A stretch of 64,000 bases of DNA from Sphingomonas sp. 8AM (GCF_902506455.1 NZ_LR733844.1:497133-561132); one strand, 5' to 3'. Positions 40,266 through 52,974 are shown, numbered from the stretch's first letter. The notes: generated by a model from the letters alone, not told the origin. Program-made: numbers and translations.

Positions 40266-41585
40266 ATGCCGATCGAAATCAAGATGCCTGCCCTGTCGCC
40301 GACGATGGAGGAGGGCACGCTGGCCAAATGGCTCGTGAAGGAAGGCGATACCGTCAAGGCCGGCGACATCATGGCCGAGATCGAAACCGACAAGGCGACA
40401 ATGGAGTTCGAGGCGGTCGACGAGGGCGTGATCTCGAAGATCGCGGTCGCGGAAGGATCGGACGGCGTGAAGGTCGGCACGGTCATCGCGCTGCTGCTCG
40501 CTGATGGCGAGGAAGAGGGTGAGAGCACCCCCGCCCCCGCCGCCAAGGAGAGCGAGCCGAAGCCCTCGCCCGCCGATCCGAACAAGACCGGCACCGAAGC
40601 GCAGCCCGCGAAGGAAGACGTCCGCGATCACGGCAAGCCCGCCGATCCGAAGCCCGCACCTGCCCGCCAGGACGGCGACCGCGTCAAGGCGAGCCCGCTC
40701 GCCCGCCGCCTCGCCGCCGACAAGGGCGTCGATCTGTCGGGCGTGAAGGGCAGCGGCCCGAACGGCCGGATCGTCAAGGCCGATGTCGATGGCGCGCAGC
40801 CGGGCAAGGCGTCCCCGCCGACCGCCGCCGCGAGCAGCGCGGCGCCTGCGGCATCGCCCGCCCCAGCGCCGACCCCGGCGCAGGTGCCGGATATTCCGCA
40901 CGAGCTGACCAAGCTCACCAACATGCGCAAGACGATCGCGCGCCGCCTGACCGAATCGAAGCAGCAGGTTCCGCACATCTACCTCACGGTCGACGTGCAG
41001 CTCGACAAGCTGCTCAAGCTGCGCGGCGACCTCAACGCCGGGCTCGAATCGCGCGGCGTGAAGCTGTCGGTTAACGATCTGCTCATCAAGGCGCTCGCGG
41101 TCGCGCTGATCCAGGTGCCGAAGTGCAACGTGATGTTCACGCCGGACCAGCTCGTCAACTTCCAGCGCGCCGATATCTCGGTCGCGGTCTCGACCCCGGA
41201 CGGGCTCATCACCCCGGTCATCACCGAAGCCGATACCGCCTCGCTGTCGAGCATCTCGACCCGGATGAAGGACCTTGCCACGCGCGCGCGCGACAAGAAG
41301 CTGAAGCCGGAGGAATTCACCGGCGGCACCGCGTCGATCAGCAACATGGGCATGTTCGGGATCAAGCAGTTCGAGGCGGTCATCAACCCGCCGCAGGGCA
41401 TGATCCTCGCGGTCGGCGCGGGCGAGAAGCGCCCGTGGGTGCTGGGTGACGGCTCGCTGGGCGTTGCGTCGATCATGTCGGCGACCGGCAGCTTCGATCA
41501 CCGCGCGATCGACGGTGCGGACGGCGCGCAACTGATGAAGGCGTTCCGCGAACTGGTCGAGAACCCGCTGGCGATGCTCGCCTGA
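40266..41585 (+). CDS. pdhC: Pyruvate dehydrogenase E2 (dihydrolipoamide acetyltransferase)
   Basis: Transfers acetyl from lipoyl to CoA. The 439 residues hold one lipoyl domain with Lys-43 in [11 protein letters not shown], an Ala/Pro linker, a peripheral-subunit-binding domain ([18 protein letters not shown], then [13 protein letters not shown]), a second linker, and the catalytic core with [14 protein letters not shown] (His about 412). E1 genes are not in the window; E3 follows at 42253. Confidence 0.95.
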   Translation: MPIEIKMPALSPTMEEGTLAKWLVKEGDTVKAGDIMAEIETDKATMEFEAVDEGVISKIAVAEGSDGVKVGTVIALLLADGEEEGESTPAPAAKESEPKPSPADPNKTGTEAQPAKEDVRDHGKPADPKPAPARQDGDRVKASPLARRLAADKGVDLSGVKGSGPNGRIVKADVDGAQPGKASPPTAAASSAAPAASPAPAPTPAQVPDIPHELTKLTNMRKTIARRLTESKQQVPHIYLTVDVQLDKLLKLRGDLNAGLESRGVKLSVNDLLIKALAVALIQVPKCNVMFTPDQLVNFQRADISVAVSTPDGLITPVITEADTASLSSISTRMKDLATRARDKKLKPEEFTGGTASISNMGMFGIKQFEAVINPPQGMILAVGAGEKRPWVLGDGSLGVASIMSATGSFDHRAIDGADGAQLMKAFRELVENPLAMLA

Positions 41586-41596
41586 GCCATCCCGCC

Positions 41597-41809
41597 GTGG
41601 CGCAGATGGAGCTGAGCGCGGACAAGCGCGAGATCGCGTGGAGCGCCTTGTCGCTCGGCGTGACCGCGTTGGTCTTCAAGGGCGCGGCGTGGAGCTATCC
41701 GCAGGGCGCCGACACGATCTGGCTGGTCGGCGCGGCGACGCTGGTCGCGGTCGGTCTGCTCGGCGCGCGCGATATCTGGCGAGTCCGCCGCGAGGGAGCC
41801 GCTGCATGA
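41597..41809 (+). CDS. Small membrane protein between E2 and thioesterase
   Basis: A 70-residue protein, MAQMELSADKREIAW, with two hydrophobic stretches at about 14-30 and 42-58 and a basic tail. No family recognised. The start is a GTG at 41597, 12 bases after pdhC; an ATG three codons on is an alternative. Its stop overlaps the thioesterase start as ATGA. Co-transcription with pdhC is likely. Confidence 0.7.
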   Translation: MAQMELSADKREIAWSALSLGVTALVFKGAAWSYPQGADTIWLVGAATLVAVGLLGARDIWRVRREGAAA

Positions 41810-42192
41810 GCGCGATCGAACCGCAACAAGCGCCGACGATCCGCGTCTCGGCAATGCCCGCCGACTGCAACGCCTATGGCGACATCTTCGGCGGCTGGCT
41901 GATGAGCCTGATGGACTCGGCCGCCGGGCTGACCGCGGCGCGGCGCGCGCGCGGACGCGCGGTGACGATCGCGATGGACGGGATGCAGTTCCACGCGCCC
42001 GTCCATGTCGGTGACGAAGTGTCGGTCTATGCGCGGATCGAGCGCGTCGGGCGAACCTCGATTGCGATCCAGGTCGAAAGCTGGGCGCGTGACCGGCACG
42101 GCGAGGAATCGCGCAAGGTGACCGAGGCGCGCTTCACCTTCGTCGCGATCGACGAAGACCGCCGCCCGCGCGAAGTACCGCCGGCGGCGTGA
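41806..42192 (+). CDS. Acyl-CoA thioesterase, hot-dog fold (YciA-like)
   Basis: A 128-residue hot-dog protein. NAYGDIFGGWLMSLMDSAAG includes the catalytic Asp in the YGDIFGGW pattern, and HAPVHVGDEVSVYARIERVGRTS follows in part (VHVGDEVSVYARIERVG). Hydrolyses short- to medium-chain acyl-CoA in characterised relatives. Coupled by ATGA to the membrane protein and followed 60 bases later by lpdA. Confidence 0.88.
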   Translation: MSAIEPQQAPTIRVSAMPADCNAYGDIFGGWLMSLMDSAAGLTAARRARGRAVTIAMDGMQFHAPVHVGDEVSVYARIERVGRTSIAIQVESWARDRHGEESRKVTEARFTFVAIDEDRRPREVPPAA

Positions 42193-42252
42193 GAGTTTTT
42201 CGGGCCGCTGCGCCCGTGGTGACAACAGGGGCTGCGGCCCGGGAGTGGTTAC

Positions 42253-43647
42253 ATGGCTGACACCTACGACCTTATCGTTCTCGGCTCCGGCCCCGGCGGC
42301 TATGTCGCCGCGATCCGTGGCGCACAGCTCGGCCTGAAGGTCGCGATCGTCGAGCGCGAGCGGCTCGGCGGGATCTGCCTCAACTGGGGCTGCATCCCGA
42401 CCAAGGCGCTGCTGCGCACGTCGGAAATCTACCACTATATGACGCATGCGGGCGATTACGGGCTCAAGGCCGAGAATATCGGCTTCGATCTAACGAAGAT
42501 CGTCGACCGCAGCCGCAAGGTCTCCGGCCAGCTGAATGCCGGCGTCAAGGGCCTGATGAAGAAGAACAAGATCACCGTGGTCGAGGGCTTCGGCACGATC
42601 ACGGCCAAGGGCAAGCTCAGCGTTAAGCAGGGCAACGGGACCGTCGATCTCGAAGCCAGGCACATCCTCGTCGCGACCGGCGCGCGCGCCCGCGACCTGC
42701 CCTTCGCCAAGGCCGACGGCAAGCGCATCTGGACCTATCGCCACGCGATGGTCCCGGAGGTGATGCCGACCAAGCTGCTGGTGATCGGCTCAGGCGCGAT
42801 CGGCGTCGAGTTCGCGAGCTTCTACAACGACATGGGCGCAGACGTGACGATCGTCGAAATGCTCCCGCGCATCTTGCCCGTCGAGGACGAGGAAGTCAGC
42901 GCCTTCATGGAGAAGCGCCTGACCAAGGACGGGATCAAGATCGTCACCGGCGCGGGCGTCGAGAAGATCGACACCGGCGCGGACGGCGTGAAGGCGACGA
43001 TCAAGGGCAAGGACGGCACGTCTACGACCGAAGACTATAGCCACGTCATCGTCGCGATCGGCATCGTCCCGAACACCGAGGAGATCGGGCTCGAGAAGCT
43101 GGGCGTCACCACCGAGCGCGGCCATATCAAGGTCGACGGTTTCGGGCGCACCAACGTCGAGGGCATCTACGCGATCGGCGACGTCACCGGCGCGCCGTGG
43201 CTGGCGCACAAGGCGAGCCACGAGGGCATCGTCTGCGTCGAGAAGCTGGCGGGCGGCAACCCGCATCCGTTCGAGACGTGGAACATCCCGGGCTGCACCT
43301 ACAGCCGCCCGCAGGTCGCCAGCGTCGGGCTGACCGAGGCGAAGGCCAAGCAAGCCGGCCGCGAGATCAAGGTCGGCAAATTCCCGTTCATCGGCAACGG
43401 CAAGGCAATCGCGCTCGGCGAAGCGGACGGCTTCATCAAGACCGTGTTCGACGCGAAGACCGGCGAGCTGCTCGGTGCGCACATGGTGGGCGCGGAAGTG
43501 ACCGAGCTGATCCAGGGCTATGTCGTCGCGCGCCAGCTCGAGACGACCGAGCATGAGCTGATGGAGACGGTGTTCGCGCACCCGACGCTCAGCGAGATGA
43601 TGCACGAGAGCGTGCTCGGCGCCTACGGCCGCGCGATCCACTTCTGA
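42253..43647 (+). CDS. lpdA: Dihydrolipoyl dehydrogenase (E3)
   Basis: Reoxidises dihydrolipoamide with NAD, using FAD. The 464 residues contain GSGPGGYVAA (FAD), GICLNWGCIPTKALL with redox Cys-42 and Cys-47, GSGAIGVEFASF (NAD), YAIGDVTGAPWLAHKA, and the C-terminal HAHPTLSE-like HPTLSEMMHES with the active His-Glu. It can serve pyruvate or 2-oxoglutarate dehydrogenase; its place after pdhC argues for the former. Confidence 0.96.
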   Translation: MADTYDLIVLGSGPGGYVAAIRGAQLGLKVAIVERERLGGICLNWGCIPTKALLRTSEIYHYMTHAGDYGLKAENIGFDLTKIVDRSRKVSGQLNAGVKGLMKKNKITVVEGFGTITAKGKLSVKQGNGTVDLEARHILVATGARARDLPFAKADGKRIWTYRHAMVPEVMPTKLLVIGSGAIGVEFASFYNDMGADVTIVEMLPRILPVEDEEVSAFMEKRLTKDGIKIVTGAGVEKIDTGADGVKATIKGKDGTSTTEDYSHVIVAIGIVPNTEEIGLEKLGVTTERGHIKVDGFGRTNVEGIYAIGDVTGAPWLAHKASHEGIVCVEKLAGGNPHPFETWNIPGCTYSRPQVASVGLTEAKAKQAGREIKVGKFPFIGNGKAIALGEADGFIKTVFDAKTGELLGAHMVGAEVTELIQGYVVARQLETTEHELMETVFAHPTLSEMMHESVLGAYGRAIHF

Positions 43648-43791
43648 CGTCGACACGGTTTGCGTCGCCCCGGGCGTGATCCGGAGCGGCGCTTACTCTG
43701 CGGATAAGCGCGCCGCTGAAGAAGCCGCTTCAGCTACGCACCGCAACTCCTCGACAGGGTGGTTGGAGAGCCCCGGCTGCAAACAATCCTT

Positions 43792-43868
43792 CGTCATTGC
43801 GAGCGTAGCGAAGCAATCCAGGGCGTCGTGATCCGCCTTTGGATTGCTTCGCTACGCTCGCAATGACG
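43792..43868. repeat. Family-1 palindromic repeat
   Basis: Arms as in the other copies (GTCATTGCGAGCGTAGCG and its complement) around a different centre (GGGCGTCGTGATCCGCC). Its right end supplies an in-frame ATGACG at 43863 that could be mistaken for the start of the next gene. Confidence 0.88.
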
Positions 43869-43886
43869 GATCCTGTCGGCCGCCCG

Positions 43887-45350
43887 ATGATGGCATTCTC
43901 TGACCGCGCCGCAGCGATCAGGTATCCCACCCGCCCGCACCACATCGTCGCCACGCTCCTGTTCGTGGCGTCGCTCGCGCTATTCTGGCCGGGCTATGCC
44001 GAATACGACACGCTGCGCCAATATGAGCAGGCCGTCGCGGGCCGGTTCGACGACTGGCATCCGCCGGTCATGGCGCGGCTGTGGCAGGCGCTGCTGCCGC
44101 TGGGGCACGGCACCGGCCCGCTGCTGACGCTGCAGCTCGCCGGTTACTGGCTGGGCCTCGCCCTGATCGCCGACGCGCTCGCCGTCCGCGGGCGTCCCCG
44201 CGCCGGCTGGGCGATCCTCGCCGTGGGGCTGCTTCCGCCGCTGCTCGGGTGGCAAGGCGTCGTGCTCAAGGACGCGCAATTGGTTGGTGCCGGGCTTGCC
44301 GCGACGGGGCTGATCGCGCGCTACCGCCTCCGCGACCTGTCGGTCCCGCCCGCAGTCGCGACCGTTGCTGGGGTGCTGCTCGGCTATGCGCTGCTGGTCC
44401 GCGCCAATGCGGTGTTCGCGCTCGCGCCGTTGATCGTGGCCTTGCTGCCGCTCCGCCAGCGAATGACGCAGATCGGCGCGATGCTCGGGATCGTCGGCGG
44501 CGTGCTGGCGCTCTCCGCACCGATCAACCATCGCTTGCTCGGGGCCACGGCCACCGACGTTACCAGCACTCAGCCGCGCTACGACCTTGCCGGCATCGCC
44601 GCGCGCACGGCCGGCGTGTCGATCGCCGACCTTCCGCCGGCAACCGGCGTGCGCCTGCGCGCGGCACGGTGCGTGACGCCCTATTTCTGGGACCCGCTCG
44701 GCGACTCGCCCGCCTGCACCGCCGCAATCACGGCCCTCGATAACCGTTCGGCCGGAACGCTATATCGCCAGCTCGCGACCGAGGCGCTGCGACATCCGGT
44801 CGCCTATCTCGCGCACCGCTTGGCGCATCTCAACATGACGTGGCGCTGGCTGGTTCCCGCGCGGCTTCCCGGCGCCGAGCCACCGACCGGCAGCGAACCG
44901 AACAACGAGGGCATTGCCACGCCGGGTCGTGCCGCGGCGTGGTGGCAGCGGTGGGCCGGGGTGCTGATCCGTACGCCGCTCGGGTGGCCGTTCGCGTGGA
45001 TTGTCGCGGCGTTGCTGCTGCTTGGCGTGGCGTATCGCACCCCCGAAAGCGTGGTCCGTCGTCTCGCGCTCGGTCTGCTGAGCTCCGCGCTGGCGCTGGA
45101 GGCGAGTTTCGCGGCGATCTCGATCGCCACCGACCTGCGCTACCACCTGTGGCCGATGCTCGCGACAGCGCTGGCGGCGGTGTTGCTCGTCGATCGGCTG
45201 CCCTCCCGTCGCACCACAATCCTCGTCACCGGGATCGCACTGGTGGTCGGGGCTCCGGCGCTGCTCGCGCGGATAACGTTTGCTGATCCACCCCCGGACT
45301 ATGACCGGTTGCTGCATTGGCGTCCGCCCGTGGCGCTGCTGCCACGCTGA
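43887..45350 (+). CDS. Polytopic membrane protein, GT-C-like
   Basis: About 487 residues with roughly ten hydrophobic helices. The first periplasmic loop reads FWPGYAEYDTLRQYEQ ... DWHPPVMARLWQ, reminiscent of GT-C / DUF6020-type glycosyltransferase-like proteins with a Tyr-Asp and Asp-Trp-His-Pro-Pro motif; no sugar donor can be inferred. The start is uncertain: ATGs at 43863 (inside a repeat), 43887 and 43890; 43887 is the first outside the repeat and none has a clear ribosome site. Confidence 0.7.
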   Translation: MMAFSDRAAAIRYPTRPHHIVATLLFVASLALFWPGYAEYDTLRQYEQAVAGRFDDWHPPVMARLWQALLPLGHGTGPLLTLQLAGYWLGLALIADALAVRGRPRAGWAILAVGLLPPLLGWQGVVLKDAQLVGAGLAATGLIARYRLRDLSVPPAVATVAGVLLGYALLVRANAVFALAPLIVALLPLRQRMTQIGAMLGIVGGVLALSAPINHRLLGATATDVTSTQPRYDLAGIAARTAGVSIADLPPATGVRLRAARCVTPYFWDPLGDSPACTAAITALDNRSAGTLYRQLATEALRHPVAYLAHRLAHLNMTWRWLVPARLPGAEPPTGSEPNNEGIATPGRAAAWWQRWAGVLIRTPLGWPFAWIVAALLLLGVAYRTPESVVRRLALGLLSSALALEASFAAISIATDLRYHLWPMLATALAAVLLVDRLPSRRTTILVTGIALVVGAPALLARITFADPPPDYDRLLHWRPPVALLPR

Positions 45351-45428
45351 ACCGAAATCTTACGGACGCGCGCGCCTTTTTCGAGGCGAGCGCGTTGTGC
45401 CGCTCGTGAAACGTTCTGCCCTCCCTGC

Positions 45429-46547
45429 ATGAACCGGCTCGCGCCTGACGAAGCGGATGCGCGTTTCATCCGCCGCGTGCTCTGGATTGTGGTCATCGTG
45501 GCGCTGGTCGCGGCGCTGTATCTCGCCCGGCATCTGCTGATCCTCGCGTTCGGATCGGTGCTGATCGCGATCGTGATCCATGCGATCGCCGAACTCTACG
45601 CAAGCCGCGCGCATCTGGGCACGAAACGCGCGATGACCGCTGCGATCCTGACGTTGCTGGGCTTCCTTGCGCTGCTGTTCTGGCTGTTCGGAGTCGAGTT
45701 CCGCGCGCAGGTCAACACGCTGGTGGTCGCCTTGCCGGGGCTGCTGGATCAGTTTCAGGCCTATATGTCGCAAAGTCCGGTCGGGGCGAAGGTCGTCGAT
45801 GCGGTACGCGCCGCTTTTGCGGGCAGTCGGGTGGCACAGGATATCGGCGAGATCGTACGCGGTGCCGGGCAATTGCTGCTCAACACCGTACTGGTGTTGT
45901 TCGGTGCGATCTTCTTCGCGGTCGATCCGAAGATCTACGAGCGCGGCGTGCTGTTGCTGGTGCCGCCGTCGCGCCGCGCGGCAATGGAGGATGCGCTGGG
46001 CGACATCGGGTCGACCCTGCTGCTGTGGCTGCGCGCTCAGCTGATCCAGATGACCGCAATGGGGACGATGGTAGGGCTCGGCCTGTGGGCGGCCGGCGTG
46101 CCCTCCCCGGCGATGCTGGGGCTGCTGACCGGACTTAGCGAGTTCATCCCCTATGTCGGGCCGGTCGCGGCGATGCTGCCCGCGCTGGGACTCGCCGCCA
46201 CTGCAGGGACTGATCAGTTGCTGTGGGCGCTGGGCGTGTTCGCGGCGGTGCGAATCATCCAGACCAATTTCGTGACGCCGTTCGTGACCAGCCGGGTGGT
46301 CGCGATCCCGCCGGCGCTGAGCCTGTTCGCGATCATCGGGACCGGCGCGGTGTTCGGCCTGTTCGGGCTGTTCTTCTCCGGCGGCATCCTGGTGGTAGCC
46401 TTCACGCTGGTACGCAGCCTGTATCTGCGCGAGATGCTGGGTGAGGATATTCCCCGCTCGCGCGAGCGCACGCTGTTCACGGCGATGGGTACGCCACGTG
46501 AAGCAACTGTCGACAAGCAAAGTGAAAAAAGGGAACACTCAATTTAA
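45429..46547 (+). CDS. AI-2E family (PerM-like) transporter
   Basis: A 372-residue inner-membrane protein with about eight helices. LLGVLLIA-like N-terminal hairpin (LAFGSVLIAIVIHAIAELY), then LLLWLRAQLIQMTAMGTMVGL, GLLTGLSEFIPYVGPVAAMLPAL and RIIQTNFVTPFVTSRVV are family motifs. Substrates vary across the family; the AI-2 name is not evidence of quorum-sensing export. Its TAA stop lies inside the CtrA box of the next gene. Confidence 0.92.
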   Translation: MNRLAPDEADARFIRRVLWIVVIVALVAALYLARHLLILAFGSVLIAIVIHAIAELYASRAHLGTKRAMTAAILTLLGFLALLFWLFGVEFRAQVNTLVVALPGLLDQFQAYMSQSPVGAKVVDAVRAAFAGSRVAQDIGEIVRGAGQLLLNTVLVLFGAIFFAVDPKIYERGVLLLVPPSRRAAMEDALGDIGSTLLLWLRAQLIQMTAMGTMVGLGLWAAGVPSPAMLGLLTGLSEFIPYVGPVAAMLPALGLAATAGTDQLLWALGVFAAVRIIQTNFVTPFVTSRVVAIPPALSLFAIIGTGAVFGLFGLFFSGGILVVAFTLVRSLYLREMLGEDIPRSRERTLFTAMGTPREATVDKQSEKREHSI

Positions 46548-46558
46548 GTGGCAGTTAA
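46544..46558. promoter_or_regulatory. CtrA-binding box upstream of ctrA
   Basis: TTAA-GTGGCAG-TTAA matches the full CtrA consensus TTAA-N7-TTAA exactly. It lies about 90 bases before the ctrA start and suggests autoregulation. The first TTAA contains the stop codon of the upstream transporter gene. No GANTC (CcrM) site was found between the box and the start. Confidence 0.85.
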
Positions 46559-46646
46559 CCTTTATGCTTCAGAGGCAGTTTGGTAAACGAACCAGACAGG
46601 CGTGGCCGGGGACGGCATCTCGCCACCGACAACCGGGGAATTGCCG

Positions 46647-47342
<696 letters not shown>

Positions 47343-47617
47343 TCCCAGGATCGCGCCTCGGGCACATCTAGCCGGCGCGATTCCGGCGCGCCGCAACGCG
47401 TGGAACGACTTACATCCGGTCGCGATCGGCTATAACCGATCGACACTCAGCGTTCCTTCTGCATTTTTCCGCCATCGCGGACGTGATCCCGGATCCCGCT
47501 TCCTTCCGCCATCGCCGGAAGAAAGCGAGGACCCGGATCGATTCCGTGGCGACGATCGCAGGGGTCGAGATCAAAAACCCAGACGACTCACCATCAAGCC
47601 CCGACGGTCGAGCGCGC
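47343..47617. repeat. Spacer with a family-4 inverted repeat
   Basis: About 275 bases without a gene. At 47476-47546 GCGGACGTGATCCCGGATCC and a GACCCGGATCGATTCCG end form an imperfect copy of the repeat at 49274-49355. It probably lies between the ctrA terminator region and the convergent CinA-like gene. Confidence 0.55.
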
Positions 47618-48376
47618 CTAGATCCCGCCGGCGGTCACCGCGCGCCCATCGGCCTCCAGCGCGGCTGTCAGATCGGCGATACACGCATCGACCAGCGCCT
47701 GATCGGGCGAGCGCACGACGAAATTGGCGCCGGTGTGCCCGTCGCGGAAGAACGGGTAGCTGCCGATCGCCACGCCCTCATGCGCCTTCTCTTTGGCACG
47801 CAGCAGCTCGGCCACCTCGCTTTCGGCGACCCAGCAGCCGATCGCTGCGCTCACCACAGGACGGCCGCCCTCGAGCTTGCCGGTAAGCCAGTCGAGCATC
47901 CCGGCGGTGATGTGCGGCACTCCGGCCATAATGAAGATGTTGCCGACGCGGATACCGGGTGCGCCGGAAACGCGGTTCTCGATCAGCGTTGCGCCGGCCG
48001 GCACGCGCGCCATCCGCCGCCGCGCGGCGGTCAACCCGCCGCGGGTCTCGTAATGGCGTTCGAGCACCTTGATGGCGTCAGGGTGTTCGACGACCGCGAC
48101 GTCCAGCGCCGCGGCGATCGCATCGACAGTGATGTCGTCGTGCGTCGGGCCGATCCCGCCGGTCGTGAACAGATAATCGTTGCGCGCGCGCAGCGTGTTG
48201 ACCGCCTCGACGATCGCACCCTCGCGATCGGGGACGACCCGCACCTCGACCAGCCGGATGCCCTGTACGTTGAGCCATGTTGCGAGCTGCGCGATGTTCT
48301 TGTCCTGCGTGCGGCCGGACAGGATCTCGTCGCCGATCACCACCAGCGCGGCGGTCCAGATGCGTTCAGTCGTCAT
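47618..48376 (-). CDS. CinA-like molybdopterin-binding-domain protein
   Basis: A 252-residue protein with a MoaB/MogA-type (MoCF) fold. AALVVIGDEILSGRTQDKN, the FTTGGIGPTHDDITVDAIA segment and GIRVGNIFIMAGVPHI are the hallmarks. It lacks the C-terminal deamidase domain of full CinA. Related proteins act in nicotinamide-nucleotide repair or are uncharacterised. Divergent from the second map gene. Confidence 0.9.
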   Translation of the reverse strand: MTTERIWTAALVVIGDEILSGRTQDKNIAQLATWLNVQGIRLVEVRVVPDREGAIVEAVNTLRARNDYLFTTGGIGPTHDDITVDAIAAALDVAVVEHPDAIKVLERHYETRGGLTAARRRMARVPAGATLIENRVSGAPGIRVGNIFIMAGVPHITAGMLDWLTGKLEGGRPVVSAAIGCWVAESEVAELLRAKEKAHEGVAIGSYPFFRDGHTGANFVVRSPDQALVDACIADLTAALEADGRAVTAGGI

Positions 48377-48426
48377 GCCCCTTCCCTAGCTCGCATTCGC
48401 GCGCCCGCCACGCTATATCCGCGCGC

Positions 48427-49251
48427 ATGACCGATTATGTGACCGTCACCAGCGATGCGCCGCTTGCGCGCACCGGCGCGATCAAGCTGCACGGGCCGGA
48501 AGCCTTTGCGGGGATGCACAGGGCCGGGCGACTCGCCGCCGAAACGCTCGACATGCTCGTGCCGCTTATGGTGCCGGGCGTCACCACCGCCGAGATCGAC
48601 AAGCTGATCTACGATTTCGTGAAGGCCGGCGGCGGCGTGCCCGCGACGCTCGGCTATCGCGGCTATACGCATTCCAGCTGCATCTCGATCAATCACGTCG
48701 TCTGCCACGGCATCCCGTCGGACAAGGCCCTGAAGTCGGGTGATATCGTCAATGTCGACGTCACCCCGATCGTCGATGGCTGGCATGGCGACACCAGCCG
48801 CATGTACCTGATCGGCGACGTGCCGCTGAAGGCGAAGCGGCTGGTCGAGGTGACGTACGAATGCCTGATGCTCGGGATCGAGCAGGCGCGCCCGGGCAAC
48901 ACGATGGGCGATGTCGCGCACGCGATCCAGCGCCATGCCGAGGGGCATCGCTTCGGCGTGGTCCGCGATTTCTGCGGGCACGGTGTCGGCCGGCTGTTCC
49001 ATGACGCGCCGGAGGTGGTGCATGTCGGCCGCCCGGGTACCGGACCGGAGCTGCGCCCGGGGATGATCTTCACGATCGAGCCGATGATCAATATCGGCCG
49101 CCCCGACGTAAAGCTGCTCGACGACGGCTGGACCGCGGTGACGCGCGATCGCTCGCTGTCGGCGCAGTTCGAACATTCGATCGGGATCACCGCGGACGGC
49201 TGCGAGATCTTTACCGGCTCGCCCGCGGGGCTGGACAAGCCGCCGTATTGA
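48427..49251 (+). CDS. map: Methionine aminopeptidase, type I (copy 2)
   Basis: A 274-residue enzyme with the canonical type-I metal site: CHGIPS, VDVTPIVDGWHGDTS (two Asp), CGHGVG (His), TIEPM (Glu) and QFEHS (Glu). The N-terminal 20 residues precede the fold and include IKLHGPEAFAGMHRAG. It is closer to the E. coli pattern between the Asp ligands than copy 1 at 7511. Divergent from the CinA-like gene by about 50 bases. Confidence 0.95.
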   Translation: MTDYVTVTSDAPLARTGAIKLHGPEAFAGMHRAGRLAAETLDMLVPLMVPGVTTAEIDKLIYDFVKAGGGVPATLGYRGYTHSSCISINHVVCHGIPSDKALKSGDIVNVDVTPIVDGWHGDTSRMYLIGDVPLKAKRLVEVTYECLMLGIEQARPGNTMGDVAHAIQRHAEGHRFGVVRDFCGHGVGRLFHDAPEVVHVGRPGTGPELRPGMIFTIEPMINIGRPDVKLLDDGWTAVTRDRSLSAQFEHSIGITADGCEIFTGSPAGLDKPPY

Positions 49252-49273
49252 AGGAGATGCGACCAACCCCTTT

Positions 49274-49355
49274 CGTCGTCCCGGACGTGATCCGCGGCCC
49301 CGCTTCTTCGCGACGGAAGTAGAAAGCGGGATCCCGGATCAAGTCCGGGATGACG
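49274..49355. repeat. Family-4 inverted repeat
   Basis: CGTCGTCCCGGAC pairs with GTCCGGGATGACG (one mismatch) and CCCCGCTTCTTC with GTAGAAAGCGGG inside. Lies between convergent map copy 2 and the CAP lipoprotein gene. Confidence 0.8.
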
Positions 49356-49376
49356 GGAAAAGCGCTCGTTCGTCGC

Positions 49377-51344
<1,968 letters not shown>

Positions 51345-51380
51345 CGCGCCACAGTCAGGCGTAAGCAAAGGAAGACGAGC

Positions 51381-52793
51381 ATGGCGAACACGGCCGCAGA
51401 CGTTCTGAGCAAGATCAAGGACGAAGAGATCGAGTGGATCGATCTGCGTTTCACCGATCCCAAGGGCAAGTGGCAGCATCTGACCATGGTCGCCTCGTTG
51501 ATGGGCGAGGACGAATGGACCGACGGCCTGATGTTCGACGGCAGCTCGATCGAGGGCTGGAAGGCGATCAACGAATCGGACATGATCCTGAAGCCGGATC
51601 TGGACGCGGTCTACACCGATCCGTTCTCGGCCACCCCGATGCTGATCGTGTTCTGCGACATCGTCGAGCCGTCGACCGGCGAGGGCTATAGCCGCGACCC
51701 GCGCACCACTGCGAAGCGCGCCGAGGCCTATGTCGCCACCACCGGGATCGGTGACACCGTGTACGTCGGGCCGGAAGCCGAATTCTTCATGTTCGACGAC
51801 GTCCGTTTCGACACGTCGTACAACCAGTCGTACTTCAAGCTCGACGATATCGAGCTGCCGACCAACACCGGCCGCGAATATGAGGGCGGCAACATGGCGC
51901 ACCGTCCGCGCGCGAAGGGTGGCTACTTCCCGGTCGCCCCGGTCGACTCGGCAGTCGACATCCGCGGCGAGATGGTCTCGACGATGATCGAGATGGGCCT
52001 GCCGTGCGACAAGCACCACCATGAGGTCGCCGCCGCGCAGCACGAGCTGGGGCTGACCTTCGGGAAGCTGACGCAGACCGCCGACCGGATGCAGATCTAC
52101 AAATATGTCGTGCACCAGGTCGCGCACGCCTATGGCAAGTCGGCGACGTTCATGCCGAAGCCGATCAAGGAAGATAACGGCTCGGGGATGCACACGCACT
52201 TCTCGATCTGGAACGGCAAGGAGCCGCTGTTCGCGGGCAACGGCTATGCCGGGCTGAGCGACACCTGCCTGTACTTCATCGGCGGGATCATCAAGCACGC
52301 CAAGGCGATCAACGCCTTCACCAACCCGACCACCAACAGCTACAAGCGGCTGGTGCCGGGCTACGAAGCGCCGGTGCTGCTCGCCTATTCGGCGCGCAAC
52401 CGCTCGGCCTCGTGCCGCATCCCGTACGGCACCGGCCCGAAGAGCAAGCGCGTCGAGGTCCGCTTCCCGGACGCGATGGCCAATCCGTACCTCGCTTATG
52501 CGGCGCTGCTGATGGCGGGTCTGGACGGCATCCAGAACAAGATCCATCCGGGCGAGGCGATGGACAAGAACCTGTACGACCTGCCGCCGGCCGAGCTGGC
52601 GGAAGTGCCGACGGTCTGCGCCTCGCTCCGCGAAGCGCTCGACTCGCTGCTGGCGGATCACGACTTCCTGCTGAAGGGCGACGTGTTCACCAAGGACCAG
52701 ATCGAGGCCTATGTCGAGCTGAAGTGGGCCGAGGTCGCGCGTTGGGAAATGACCCCGAGCCCGGTCGAATTTGATATGTACTACAGCGCCTGA
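51381..52793 (+). CDS. glnA: Glutamine synthetase, type I
   Basis: Makes glutamine from glutamate, ammonia and ATP. The 470 residues contain [44 protein letters not shown], and KNLYDLPP with the adenylylation Tyr at 399. The last residues (FDMYYSA) are typical. Follows glnB and the small gene; likely in the same sigma-54 unit, with an own promoter possible in the 36-base gap. Confidence 0.97.
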   Translation: MANTAADVLSKIKDEEIEWIDLRFTDPKGKWQHLTMVASLMGEDEWTDGLMFDGSSIEGWKAINESDMILKPDLDAVYTDPFSATPMLIVFCDIVEPSTGEGYSRDPRTTAKRAEAYVATTGIGDTVYVGPEAEFFMFDDVRFDTSYNQSYFKLDDIELPTNTGREYEGGNMAHRPRAKGGYFPVAPVDSAVDIRGEMVSTMIEMGLPCDKHHHEVAAAQHELGLTFGKLTQTADRMQIYKYVVHQVAHAYGKSATFMPKPIKEDNGSGMHTHFSIWNGKEPLFAGNGYAGLSDTCLYFIGGIIKHAKAINAFTNPTTNSYKRLVPGYEAPVLLAYSARNRSASCRIPYGTGPKSKRVEVRFPDAMANPYLAYAALLMAGLDGIQNKIHPGEAMDKNLYDLPPAELAEVPTVCASLREALDSLLADHDFLLKGDVFTKDQIEAYVELKWAEVARWEMTPSPVEFDMYYSA

Positions 52794-52941
52794 GCGTGCC
52801 GTGCCGGCACGCCGTGCAGGGAACCTGCACAGGCGCTGTCGGCCGGCCTCGCCGCAGGTGAGGACCGACGACGCCTGTCCTGAGCGCCTGCCCTGGCAGG
52901 CAGTCGAAGGGCGGCTTCGCCGCGTCGTTGCCCCGATTGAA

Positions 52942-52974
52942 AAAGGGCGTCTTCCAAACAGGAAGGCGCCCTTT
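52942..52974 (+). terminator. Intrinsic terminator after glnA
   Basis: A 14-pair stem AAAGGGCGTCTTCC / GGAAGGCGCCCTTT (one G-T) with a five-base loop, ending in TTT and followed by GTC. It lies 150 bases after the glnA stop. Confidence 0.8.

Noticed and set aside
43839-43886. Starts of the membrane protein gene at 43839 or 43863
   Set aside because: Both lie within the arm of the family-1 repeat, which supplies an accidental TTG and ATG.
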